64,000 nucleotides of DNA, taken from positions 2,232,001 to 2,296,000 of the forward strand of contig CBDBJR010000002.1 in assembly GCA_965206445.1 (NCBI GenBank). Reading direction: 5' to 3'. Below, piece after piece: positions 17,707 to 26,262 of the stretch (within the stretch, counting starts at the first letter, position 1; every line of letters begins with the position of its first letter). Origin of the DNA: CBDBJR01 sp965206445. Lineage in GTDB: Bacteria; Pseudomonadota; Gammaproteobacteria; Arenicellales; Poriferihabitantaceae. The translations under genes were made by a program, and so were the position numbers. Under the pieces are notes generated by a model. It did not search any database. It was not told where the DNA came from and saw only the letters and a list, made by a program, of their open reading frames with translations.

Positions 17707-18822
17707 TCATCCATGCAGCTCGCCGCGCACGACCCTCGGCACCCGCTCGGCTACCCCGCACAGCAACTCATACGCCACCGTGTCCGACCACGCCGCCACC
17801 TGCGCCACCTCGGGCTGCGCGCCCCATAAACAAACCGCATCGCCCAATCGGGCCGCCGCCACTGCACTGATATCCACCGCCAGCATATCCATCGAAACCC
17901 GGCCGACAATCGGCACCGCCTGACCGCGCAGCAGCGCATACGCCCCGTCGGCCAACCGGCGCGGGTAACCGTCGCCGTAACCCGCACTGACCAAACCGAG
18001 CACGGTCGGCCGGGTGGTGACGAAACTGCCGCCATAGCCGACCGGCTGACCGGCGCCGACCGATTTGATCGCAAACAATCCGGCTTGCAAAGACATCACC
18101 GGGCGCAACTCCAAATCGGCGGTCGAATATTGTTTTATCGGCGAGGCACCGTATAGCATCAACCCGGGGCGCACCCAGTCATAATGCGCCGCCGGCCAGC
18201 CGCAGACGCCGGCGGAATTGGACAGCGACCTGGGAACCGCCGAAAATGCCGTGGCCGCGGTCGCGGCGGCGAAGCGCTCCAGCTGCTGCCCGGTCGCCGG
18301 GTGCTCCAGATCATCCGCACACGCCAGATGCGACAACGCAAATATTTCGTTGACACTGCCATGCTGCCGCAGCATGTCCAGCGCCTGAACGAACAGCGCC
18401 GCCGGCAGCCCCAGCCGATTCATGCCGCTATCCATTTTCAGCCAGACCGACAAGCCGGGGCCGGAATAACTGCGCAGCCACGCCAACTGCTCCGCAGAAT
18501 ACAGCGTCACGTCCAGCCGATGGGCGGCAAAACAGGGCAACTGCGCAGCGTCGGTAAAATCAGACAACACCACTATCCGCCGCTCCACCAGCCGGCGGCA
18601 GCGGATACCCTCTTGCAGCCGGGCAACCGCAAAGCCGTCAACCCGCGCCGCCAGCGCCGGCCCGACATGCTCGATGCCGTGCCCGTACGCATTGGCTTTC
18701 ACCACCGCCAGTATACGGCTGTCGGGGCACAGCGCCCGCACCCGGGCGGCATTATGGCGCAATGCATCGAGATCGATCACGACCCGATTACGCCAGCTCT
18801 GATTCTGCATCCGCTCCGCCAA
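17707..18822 (-). CDS. alr: Alanine racemase
   Basis: PLP enzyme making D-alanine for peptidoglycan. 371 residues. The PLP lysine is in AVVKANAYGHG near residue 40, and the catalytic Tyr in SAGYGDGYPRR near 265. The PLP phosphate region GRVSMDMLAVD is also present. It is followed downstream by radA and diverges from the MFS gene. Confidence 0.94.
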   Translation of the reverse strand: MAERMQNQSWRNRVVIDLDALRHNAARVRALCPDSRILAVVKANAYGHGIEHVGPALAARVDGFAVARLQEGIRCRRLVERRIVVLSDFTDAAQLPCFAAHRLDVTLYSAEQLAWLRSYSGPGLSVWLKMDSGMNRLGLPAALFVQALDMLRQHGSVNEIFALSHLACADDLEHPATGQQLERFAAATAATAFSAVPRSLSNSAGVCGWPAAHYDWVRPGLMLYGASPIKQYSTADLELRPVMSLQAGLFAIKSVGAGQPVGYGGSFVTTRPTVLGLVSAGYGDGYPRRLADGAYALLRGQAVPIVGRVSMDMLAVDISAVAAARLGDAVCLWGAQPEVAQVAAWSDTVAYELLCGVAERVPRVVRGELHG

Positions 18823-18960
18823 ACGGCAATACCGCCAAAAAAATGTATGATTGCGCTCAGGATTCGAGCCGGGATTTTAGTATAGTATAAACGGCTGCCG
18901 AGCAGAGAAGATACCGTCCCTTTGCGGCGACCTGTCGCCGTCCAACCAGAGGAAAACACC

Positions 18961-20220
18961 GTGCCGCGTTTCGTTCCGCGCTTTTTCCAGGGTCCCGAAG
19001 GCATGCTGATCTTGATGGCCTGCGCGATGGCGGTGAGCCTGCACGGCTGGTTCACGCTGCTCAATAATTTTGCCGTCGAGCGCGCCGCTTTCACCGGCAA
19101 GGAAATCGGCTTGCTGCAATCCATTCGGGAAGTTCCGGGGTTCCTGTCTTTCCTGGTGGTGTTTTTGCTGCCGTTCGTCCGCGAACAAAATCTGGCCTTC
19201 CTGTCTTTGGCCATGCTCGGCATCGGCACCGCGATAACCGGCCTGTTTCCAACCGAGCTGGCGCTGTATGCCACGACTTTTCTCATGTCAACCGGGTTTC
19301 ATTACTATGAAGCGATGAACCAATCCATGACCCTGCAATTGATCGACAAATCCGAGGCGCCACTGCACCTCGCGCAGCAATTGAAAGCAGCGTCGATCGG
19401 CACGCTGGGGATCTTTATCGTTATCATTGTCTGCTTCGACGCGCAGGCGCTGATCGCCGTTCAGCGGCTGCTCGGGCTGGAAAATGTATTCAGCGGTTTT
19501 GCGCTCGGCTATACGCCGCTGTATCTGATTGCCGGCGCATTTACGCTGGCGGTGGCGGTTTTTTGCAAGCTGTACTATCCGCACTTTGCGGCCCGGGAAG
19601 TCCAGCACAAAACGCTATTCCTGCGCCGGCGCTACTGGCTGTATTATGCGCTCACGTTCATGGGCGGCGCGCGGCGGCAGATCTTCATGGTATTTGCCGG
19701 CTTCCTGATGGTCGAACGATTCGGCTACAACGTCACCGCCATCACGCTGCTCTATCTGGTCAACCTGATCGCCAACATCTGGATTGCCCCCTATGTCGGG
19801 CGCTTCATCCGGCACCTCGGCGAGCGCCGCGCCCTGATCATCGAATACCTCGGCCTGATCGCGATTTTCGTCGGCTACGCCACCGTGGATGACCACCGGA
19901 TAGCGGCCGGGCTGTACGTGCTCGACCACCTCTTCTTTGCGTTCGCGATTGCCATCAAGACCTACTTCCAAAAAATAGCCGACCCGAAAGACATTGCGTC
20001 AACCGCCGGGGTAAGCTTCACCATCAACCACATCGCCGCGGTCGGCATTCCGGCACTGTTTGGATTTATCTGGCTCGACGACCCCGGCCTGGTGTTTTAT
20101 CTCGGCGCCGCGATGGCCGTCGTCTCGCTGCTGCTGGCGCTGCTGGTTCCGCACAACCCCGAACGCGGCCGGGAAACCACACTGACCGAGACGTCGCCGG
20201 CTTTGCCGGCGGCGGAATAG
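18961..20220 (+). CDS. Major facilitator superfamily transporter
   Basis: 419-residue polytopic protein with about 12 membrane helices and the basic intracellular loop EVQHKTLFLRRRYW between the two halves. GTG 18961 is chosen because AGAGGAAA precedes it; the frame is open from 18922. The C-terminus is an Ala/Pro/Glu tail. Substrate not identifiable from sequence. The spacer to alr contains TATAAA at 18886-18891 as a possible -10, without a convincing -35. Confidence 0.85.
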   Translation: MPRFVPRFFQGPEGMLILMACAMAVSLHGWFTLLNNFAVERAAFTGKEIGLLQSIREVPGFLSFLVVFLLPFVREQNLAFLSLAMLGIGTAITGLFPTELALYATTFLMSTGFHYYEAMNQSMTLQLIDKSEAPLHLAQQLKAASIGTLGIFIVIIVCFDAQALIAVQRLLGLENVFSGFALGYTPLYLIAGAFTLAVAVFCKLYYPHFAAREVQHKTLFLRRRYWLYYALTFMGGARRQIFMVFAGFLMVERFGYNVTAITLLYLVNLIANIWIAPYVGRFIRHLGERRALIIEYLGLIAIFVGYATVDDHRIAAGLYVLDHLFFAFAIAIKTYFQKIADPKDIASTAGVSFTINHIAAVGIPALFGFIWLDDPGLVFYLGAAMAVVSLLLALLVPHNPERGRETTLTETSPALPAAE

Positions 20221-20242
20221 GCGTCGATGATTCAGCGCCGAT

Positions 20243-21412
20243 TTATTCGGCGGCACGCCAGATCAGCTGCGTCCCCAGGCGTTTGCTGTATTCATCAAAC
20301 GCCTTTCCTCGCAATCCGGTCATCAGGTAGGCATCCCGGAAGGAAACACGCCCTTCCTTTGCCGCCCTGATGATTTCAATTGCGAAACGGTTGCCCACGC
20401 GGGCGTTTTGATTGCTATAAAAATCCCCGTCCCCTTCACTCTTCTTCTTTTTGTAATTTTCTTCCGCTGTATATTTATCGTAAAATTCAAAAAAATCTTT
20501 ACGGCTTGTCAATTTCAGATCCAAAGCCCGTCGTGCAGCCACGACGGGGCTTACTTTGAATCTCCGGGCAACGGTCTCGTATGGACGCTCCCCTCGACTC
20601 GCTTCGCGCCAGCATTCCACCAGTTCGACTTTTGGAACCAGAAATTCGGCGGCGACCGCATCGCAGAATTTTTCCGTTTCTCCATTGGATGCGATAACGC
20701 CCTCAAAACCGGATACCCCTGCCCGTCCAAGCCATATATGCGCCAGTTCGTGCGCCAGCGTGAACATCCTGGCAGATTCATTATCTGCGCCGTTGACAAA
20801 GATAAGTGGAGCGTATGCATCGCACAACGCAAAACCGCGAAATTCTTTCACATCCAGTTTGCGATGCGTATTGTTTCCCACAATGCCGTTCATTACCGCC
20901 ATAACCCCTAAATCTTCTATGCCGCGCCGAAGTCTGCCGACCGCTTCTTGCCATCCCTTCATTTGATCTGCCCATCCATCTTCAAGCCCGACCAGCCGCC
21001 GCATTTCATGGGCAATGCCTTCGGGAGGATCGCTCAGCCTGGCGCTGCCGACAAAACCAAGCGGGTCGCAATCGCTTTCCACCCGTGATTCCCGCAGCCA
21101 GGCGCTCCGTTGCTGCATCATATAAATCGTATCCAGCAGATTCGCACCGGGGCGTTTGTCTTGACTACCGGAAAGAGTTCTAAAATCGGGAATTGGAAGT
21201 GTATCTTTGGGCGGTTGATCAAGGAACAGATACCCGAAGGGCGTATAGGTGATTTTGGCGAAACTTTCCAGTTGTTTCAGTGTGGGCTGCGCCGTTCCGT
21301 TTTCCCAATCGGGTAGCTTCTTGAACCTGTTTTCAAGATAGTCCATTCCACGCCCGGAACGCGCACACGCCCAGCGTAGAAGTTCGGGATTTACTGATAC
21401 CCGTAGTGTCAT
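20243..21412 (-). CDS. ImmA/IrrE-family metallopeptidase with N-terminal DNA-binding-like region
   Basis: 389-residue protein of the COG2856 type. The N-terminal about 65 residues resemble the helix-turn-helix region seen in this family (LENRFKKLPDWENG). The zinc peptidase motif TLAHELAHIW (HExxH) is near residue 219, with a downstream Glu in GETEKFCDAVAAEF as third ligand. A C-terminal segment (about 290-389) is of unknown role. Family members cleave repressors of mobile elements or act as antitoxin-like partners. Its ATG overlaps an hsdS tail stop as ATGA, so it was the cistron after hsdS in a type I restriction operon. Function here is inference. Confidence 0.85.
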   Translation of the reverse strand: MTLRVSVNPELLRWACARSGRGMDYLENRFKKLPDWENGTAQPTLKQLESFAKITYTPFGYLFLDQPPKDTLPIPDFRTLSGSQDKRPGANLLDTIYMMQQRSAWLRESRVESDCDPLGFVGSARLSDPPEGIAHEMRRLVGLEDGWADQMKGWQEAVGRLRRGIEDLGVMAVMNGIVGNNTHRKLDVKEFRGFALCDAYAPLIFVNGADNESARMFTLAHELAHIWLGRAGVSGFEGVIASNGETEKFCDAVAAEFLVPKVELVECWREASRGERPYETVARRFKVSPVVAARRALDLKLTSRKDFFEFYDKYTAEENYKKKKSEGDGDFYSNQNARVGNRFAIEIIRAAKEGRVSFRDAYLMTGLRGKAFDEYSKRLGTQLIWRAAE

Positions 21413-21549
21413 GCTGCTTCCTCTCTGACATCTATTTTACCGGCAACGGCGGCAATGATAAGAGCGGCGCGTTTTTCACGCAGGAGTTCAATGGAGTTTT
21501 GCACTTTTTCTATTCGCACGTCAGTTTTTGCTGTAAGGCTTAGTTATAG
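21413..21549 (-). pseudogene. hsdS C-terminal remnant, copy 1 (type I restriction specificity subunit)
   Basis: In frame, this stretch encodes RIEKVQNSIELLREKRAALI followed by IAAVAGKIDVREEAA and stop, the typical coiled-coil tail of HsdS. Nothing of the target-recognition domains is left: the frame begins right after the TIR-gene stop. Its stop overlaps the ImmA-like ATG (ATGA). About 87% identical by eye over ~107 bases to copy 2 at 22336-22443. Confidence 0.8.
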
Positions 21550-22284
21550 TCACATAGAAGCTTTGGTTATTTTTTCGGGATCGAGATCAAATCCTGATTC
21601 TCCCAACCGACTACATAGTTTCGGGACAATTTCTCGTATATGTTCATTAAACCCTAAACGAATTAACCCACCCAAATCGGAGGGAATCTCAACATGCCCC
21701 TTTACAATAAGAGCAATTCTCTTTCGAGTCAGTGAAGAGAGAAGCATTCCTGTTTCAAGGATTACGTTCTGCCGAGCACGAGGCTCCCTTTTTTCCGCGC
21801 CATCTTTTTGTGCATATCCCATGTCATCGGGTGTCATTAAAATAATGCCAAAGCTAGAGGAATGATGCTGCCCTATCTGGCCTTCTAGTGATTCAATAAT
21901 AGTCCTACCACCACCGCTAGTGTTCATAAGAATATATGGTTCAAGGCCAAGACGGCGTAAAACCAGTTCAAGCTGATCTCGTGATTCTGAGTCATGTCCA
22001 TGGACTATAAATATTTGTTTATTTTCTACCGGAGATTGATGATCTTTATTCAAATCCTCTGGTCTCAAATTGTCCAATGCATTCTGAACTGATTTTTCCA
22101 GTTTTTGGCTTTCGTCGTTTTGACCTTGAAATGTCACAGTGCCACTAGACTCCCAAAAGTTTAAAATAGCGCCATTTCGCGCACGAAACTGGTATTTATT
22201 GTTATCCAATTTCCGCCATTCTCCTGGCTCATGAATAGATTCAATAATTTGCTTAAGTGAGTCATATAAACCATGGAATTTCAT
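21550..22284 (-). CDS. TIR-like domain protein (predicted nucleotide-binding, CAP12/PycTIR-type)
   Basis: 244 residues. The N-terminal ~80 residues (WRKLDNNKYQFRARNGAILN, then SSGTVTFQGQ) form a small module I cannot name. From about residue 90 there is a TIR-like domain: QIFIVHGHDSESRDQLELVL, ILMNTSGGGRTIIESLE, FGIILMTPDDMG and RARQNVILETGML, where the Glu near residue 176 matches the catalytic Glu of NAD-cleaving TIR domains. Relatives serve as effectors in anti-phage systems. The ATG overlaps the hsdS tail copy 2 stop (TGATG). The gene is AT-richer than its surroundings, suggesting transfer. No cyclase or other sensor gene is next to it. Confidence 0.8.
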   Translation of the reverse strand: MKFHGLYDSLKQIIESIHEPGEWRKLDNNKYQFRARNGAILNFWESSGTVTFQGQNDESQKLEKSVQNALDNLRPEDLNKDHQSPVENKQIFIVHGHDSESRDQLELVLRRLGLEPYILMNTSGGGRTIIESLEGQIGQHHSSSFGIILMTPDDMGYAQKDGAEKREPRARQNVILETGMLLSSLTRKRIALIVKGHVEIPSDLGGLIRLGFNEHIREIVPKLCSRLGESGFDLDPEKITKASM

Positions 22285-22529
22285 CAGACTGTACCTATTA
22301 TGATGTTTGATAATCCTGTTCGAGTGCGATCACGAACATCTATTTTACCGGTAACGGCGGCGGTGATAAGAGCGGAGCGCTTTTCACGCAGGAGTTCGAT
22401 GGAGTTTTGCACTTTTTCTATCAGTGTGTCAGTTTTAGTTGTTTCTCGGTCAAGAAAGGCGGCGATAGCTTTTTGTTCAGAGCAGAGAAGGAAGCAAGAG
22501 ATCGAATGCGGCAAGTTTATCACGCCCAA
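22284..22529 (-). pseudogene. hsdS C-terminal remnant, copy 2
   Basis: The frame encodes SEQKAIAAFLDRETTKTDTL followed by IEKVQNSIELLREKRSALIT and AAVTGKIDVRDRT: the conserved end of the second recognition half and the C-terminal coiled coil of HsdS. The first ~16 residues are junction sequence; they abut the truncated hsdM, so a deletion removed the hsdM catalytic part and nearly all of hsdS. The stop overlaps the TIR gene start. Confidence 0.8.
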
Positions 22530-22927
22530 GCTCGGTGCTCGTCGAGCCGGGTTATCTGCTCCTCGAACCCAAAATGCCCGATGATTGCCAGCGCATTGGG
22601 AGAAAACCCGTTGATGTAATTGATCAGGTTGGCGGCGATCTTGCCGGGGTCGCCTTTGAGTTTTTCAAACGTGTATCGGCTGGTGTTGTAGAACGGCACA
22701 CCGGTTGCCCTGGTCAACTTTGCATCCAATACGCCCCGGCCTTTGCCGCGCCATTTCCTGGCGGCTTCGAGCGCTTTTTCTTTGGTTGGTTGCAGCACAC
22801 AATCAAGCCGCCGCAGCACCGTCAGCGGCAAAATCACGTCTTTGTATTGATTCGGTCGGTACGGCCCGCGCAGCAGGTTGGCGACCGACCAGATAAACTC
22901 GACCCGATTGTTTGCACCGGCGGCCAT
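22520..22927 (-). pseudogene. hsdM N-terminal remnant (type I DNA methyltransferase)
   Basis: 135 codons starting at ATG 22927 match the N-terminal helical domain of HsdM: FIWSVANLLRGPYRPNQYKD, VILPLTVLRRLDCVL, INGFSPNALAIIGHFGFEEQ. It stops after ITRLDEHRAWA, whereas HsdM is normally about 500 residues. The SAM-binding and NPPF/Y catalytic motifs are absent. It begins 8 bases after the TPR gene stop. No hsdR is in the window. Confidence 0.85.
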
Positions 22928-22934
22928 GCGTGCT

Positions 22935-24734
22935 TTAGCCGCCTTCCGTGGTGCCGGCCGCAGGCATAGCCGCCTGCTCTGCCGCCGATTTCGAGCCCAA
23001 CGCCATGGCGTCGAGCCGGCAATAGCAGGACGCATTCACCGCCACATCAGCGCGAGCGGCGGCCAGGCTGAGCCGCTTTGACATCTGTCCGGCCTCGGCC
23101 GCCCGCCCGAGTTTGTGCAGACACTCGACATAGCCGTGCAGGCTCCATAGATTGTCATGGTGCTGGGAGGTGCTGACCAGGGTATCGTCGAGTCCGAGGT
23201 CGGCGCGGTAGACCTGCTCGGCTTGCGCCACCAAACCCTGCTCGAGCAGCAGCGCGCCCAGCGCGTGGCGCGCCGGCTGCATCCAGCCCCAGGGCTCGTC
23301 GTATTTCAGGTTGTCGTCCAGGTAGACCGCCCGGCGCAGGTGGGCAAAGGCCTGCTCGTAGTGCCGCTGTCTGTAGGCGATTTCACCGTTCATCATCTGT
23401 TCGGCGATCTGCAAAATATCGCTGCAGGTGTTGTTGAACAGGTAGCGGCTCGCGGGCACGTTGGCGGCCGCGCGCTCAAACTGTCGGCGCTGCGCTTTGG
23501 CCGCCGGCACGTCGTCACCGGCGGCGCAGGCGATGGTTTTGGCGTAGTGCCATAGCGCCGTGGTCATGCAGTACAGCTGCGGGTCGGTCGGCAGCGGCTC
23601 GGCCATAATCTCGGCCCATTTGCCGAAGCGAATAAACACATGCGCCTTCATGCCGATGTAGCCTTCCATCCAGTCGGCCATCGCCGGGCTTTCAATCCGC
23701 AGCAACGCCTCCGGGGTGGTGGCGATCAGCTCTTCGGCGGCCTCGCGCGCGGCGCGATACTGGCCGAGGAACAAGGCGGCGTAAATTTTCAGGTGGAAAT
23801 TGTGAATCCGCGACAGCGTATGAAAGTTGAGCGCGCCTTCGCGCCGCAGGTACTCGCGGTCGGCGGCGATCGCTTTGTCGTTGGCCGCCACCGCATCGTG
23901 GTAGTGGCCACAGCGGACGTCGATATGCGACGGCATGTGGCATAAATGCCCCGAGCCCGGCACCAACTGCCGCAGCGCATCGCAGGCGCGCAACGCCCGC
24001 TCCGGGAACGGTGACATCTCCATCACGTGAAGGTACATGTGCAAAATCCCCGGGTGCGGCGCATCACCCGCACGCTCAAGGCGCGCCATCGCCGTTTCCA
24101 GCACCGCAACCGCCTGCTCGGTAGAGGCGCCGGCCGCCGGCTTGCCGGCGCGCAGATCCCACAGCATCCACGGCGTACGGCACATCAGCGCCTCGGCGTA
24201 CAGTGCGCAGACGTCGTTGTCGTGCGGGTGGGCGTCGTATACGCGGCCCATCGCCAGCGCATAGTCGTCGTCCCAGCGATGGTATTGCGCTGCGGCGACC
24301 GGCGTGCGCGATTGATAGCGGGCGGTCAGCGCGTTGACCAGAGCCGTCTCTACCGGCGACGCGCCGTCAAGGTGGTCAAGCGCCACTTGCACCGCGTCAT
24401 AGGAATTGGCCAGCTTGCGCGCCAGCTCGTCCTGTTGCATGCGCCGCCAGGGCTGGTTGTAATAGCAGCCGGAGGCATACGCCAGCCCCCAATAGTGCAT
24501 CGCGCAATCGGCATCCAGCGCGATGGCACGCTGAAAACACCGCTGCCCCTGTTCCAGGTCAAATGCATACAGCCATACCAGGCCGCGGTTGAACCATTGC
24601 TGCGCATCGGCGTTCGCGGTGCTGACCGGCCGGCCATGCCGCCCGAGGTCGTAGTAGTCCTGATCGGTCACGCGGCGCGGTTCGGGTGGCGGCAAAACAG
24701 CCGATCGTATTGTGCCCGCCGCCGCATGCTGCAC
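22935..24734 (-). CDS. Large tetratricopeptide-repeat protein of unknown function
   Basis: 599 residues, almost entirely helical repeat. TPR-like units are clear at about 45-80 (WFNRGLVWLYAFDLEQGQRC) and again in the C-terminal half (about 440-560). A central stretch has several spaced His-rich segments (HMYLHVMEMS, LCHMPSHIDVRCGHYHDAV), typical of one uncharacterised TPR family. No signal peptide is evident. Its start is 10 bases after the GST stop on the same strand, so it is probably the last gene of a four-gene operon. Role unknown. Confidence 0.75.
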   Translation of the reverse strand: MQHAAAGTIRSAVLPPPEPRRVTDQDYYDLGRHGRPVSTANADAQQWFNRGLVWLYAFDLEQGQRCFQRAIALDADCAMHYWGLAYASGCYYNQPWRRMQQDELARKLANSYDAVQVALDHLDGASPVETALVNALTARYQSRTPVAAAQYHRWDDDYALAMGRVYDAHPHDNDVCALYAEALMCRTPWMLWDLRAGKPAAGASTEQAVAVLETAMARLERAGDAPHPGILHMYLHVMEMSPFPERALRACDALRQLVPGSGHLCHMPSHIDVRCGHYHDAVAANDKAIAADREYLRREGALNFHTLSRIHNFHLKIYAALFLGQYRAAREAAEELIATTPEALLRIESPAMADWMEGYIGMKAHVFIRFGKWAEIMAEPLPTDPQLYCMTTALWHYAKTIACAAGDDVPAAKAQRRQFERAAANVPASRYLFNNTCSDILQIAEQMMNGEIAYRQRHYEQAFAHLRRAVYLDDNLKYDEPWGWMQPARHALGALLLEQGLVAQAEQVYRADLGLDDTLVSTSQHHDNLWSLHGYVECLHKLGRAAEAGQMSKRLSLAAARADVAVNASCYCRLDAMALGSKSAAEQAAMPAAGTTEGG

Positions 24735-24743
24735 AGTCGGCGA

Positions 24744-25373
24744 TTATTCGGCCGCGGTCTGCTGATGCCATTGCACCGCCCGCCGATAGCCGGGACGGGC
24801 CAGCAGCGCCTCCAGCATGCGCGCCAGATTCGGGTACTGCTGCACGTCGTCGGCAAAACACTCGGGCCATTGCAGCGGCACCGACAGGCAGTAATCGACC
24901 GCCGTCGGGCGCCCGTCAATCAGCCATTGGCGGTCACCGTACGCCTGATCGATAAAGTGCCAGACCGCCGCCAGTCGCTGCATCGACGCCGCTTGCAGTT
25001 GCGCCTGCTGTGCCGGGTCGGAAAAATACCGATCCGGATGAAATTGCAGCATGACCTCCTTTTGCAGCTCACTCGACAGATACACCAGCCACTGCAAAAA
25101 CCGCCCGCGCTCGGGATGATCGAGCGCGACGCCGAAGCCCTGGTCGCCGTGCGTATCGGTCAGGTACAGCGCAATCGCGCCCGACTCGAACACCGTACCG
25201 TGGCGATGCCGCAGCGCCGGCACCCGCCCGTGCGGGCTTGCGGCCAGAAAATCGGCCGGCGGCGCGTCGGAATACAGCGTGACTTCCCGCAGTTCATAGT
25301 CGACGCCCAGCTCCTCGAGCAGGGCGTGCACTCCCATCGCATAGGTATCGCGTGCACAATAGAGTTGGTACAT
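24744..25373 (-). CDS. Glutathione S-transferase family protein
   Basis: 209 residues. N-terminal thioredoxin-like domain with GRVPAL (cis-Pro) and ESGAIALYL (gamma-glutamyl site), then an all-helical C-terminal domain ending with the TAVDYCLSVPLQW N-capping region. Members conjugate, isomerise or reductively dehalogenate substrates with glutathione. Co-directional with the two oxygenase genes upstream and the TPR gene downstream. Confidence 0.85.
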   Translation of the reverse strand: MYQLYCARDTYAMGVHALLEELGVDYELREVTLYSDAPPADFLAASPHGRVPALRHRHGTVFESGAIALYLTDTHGDQGFGVALDHPERGRFLQWLVYLSSELQKEVMLQFHPDRYFSDPAQQAQLQAASMQRLAAVWHFIDQAYGDRQWLIDGRPTAVDYCLSVPLQWPECFADDVQQYPNLARMLEALLARPGYRRAVQWHQQTAAE

Positions 25374-25449
25374 GGTTTTATTCCGGTCAAAACAGCATTT
25401 GCGTTAACGTAACTCGACGGTGGTCGAACAGCAGCCCGGCGGGGTTGCC

Positions 25450-26262
25450 TCAAGCCGACCAGACGAGCGGAAAAGCGGCATGCGACATCGCATCGCCGGG
25501 CTGCAAATCCACGCCGTGATACGGCGGCGAGGTCGCCCACGGGCGCACCGCAAAGCGCGCATCGTCGCCCAGCCAGCGGGTAGAAAATCCGCGCCGGCGC
25601 GTGCTCAGGCCGACCGTCGCCGGCGCACCGTGGATCGTGCGCATGTGAAACACAATGCAGTCGCCCGGATTCAACTCCCAGGAAAGCAGCGTGTAATCGG
25701 CGCGGTTGGCGTCAATGTCGGGGATCGTCTCGAAGCCGTCATGGCCGCCGGCATAGTTGCTGTGGTCGACAAACAGCCGCGGGTAATACAGCACGCCGTG
25801 CGCATGCGAGCCGGCGACGAATTCCGGGCACGCCGCCTGCGGCACCGGGTCCAACGGCAGCCAGATCGAACACAATTGCGTCCCGTCAACCCCGTAGTAG
25901 GGCAGATCGTGGTGCCAGGGGGTGACCTCGCGGGTGCCCGGCTCCTTGACCAGAACGTGCTCGTGATAGATGCGTGCGGTGCGCGATCGGGTCAGCCGGG
26001 CGGCAATTTCCGCCGCCGGGGAATGCAGGACAAAATCCCGGTATTCGGCGATTCGCTCCCAGTTGCAATAGTCGTCATAGAAGCCGCCCGGCGCGTCCGG
26101 CGCGGTGTACATCGTGTGATCCGGCCCGGGGTCGGCAAAATTCTTTTCCACGCCGAGCGCCAGCTGATCCAGCCATGCGCAATCGAATTGCCCCCGCAGA
26201 CACACCGCGCCGTCGCGCTCGAACTCGGCAATCTGTGCCGCGTCGATCGACACCCGCTTCAC
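25450..26262 (-). CDS. Phytanoyl-CoA dioxygenase (PhyH) family Fe(II)/2-oxoglutarate oxygenase
   Basis: 270 residues. The iron ligands are visible: HHDLPYY (HxD) near residue 130 and the distal His in FHMRTIHGAP near 210; the 2-oxoglutarate Arg is in RRGFSTRWLGDD. PhyH proteins hydroxylate varied small molecules. GTG at 26262 is chosen because it overlaps the preceding gene's stop as GTGA, showing coupling. Substrate unknown. Confidence 0.88.
   Translation of the reverse strand: MKRVSIDAAQIAEFERDGAVCLRGQFDCAWLDQLALGVEKNFADPGPDHTMYTAPDAPGGFYDDYCNWERIAEYRDFVLHSPAAEIAARLTRSRTARIYHEHVLVKEPGTREVTPWHHDLPYYGVDGTQLCSIWLPLDPVPQAACPEFVAGSHAHGVLYYPRLFVDHSNYAGGHDGFETIPDIDANRADYTLLSWELNPGDCIVFHMRTIHGAPATVGLSTRRRGFSTRWLGDDARFAVRPWATSPPYHGVDLQPGDAMSHAAFPLVWSA

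Noticed and set aside
21550..22284. Complete CBASS, Pycsar or Thoeris system
   Set aside because: No cyclase, ThsA-like or ubiquitin-like ancillary genes nearby; only the TIR-like effector is present.
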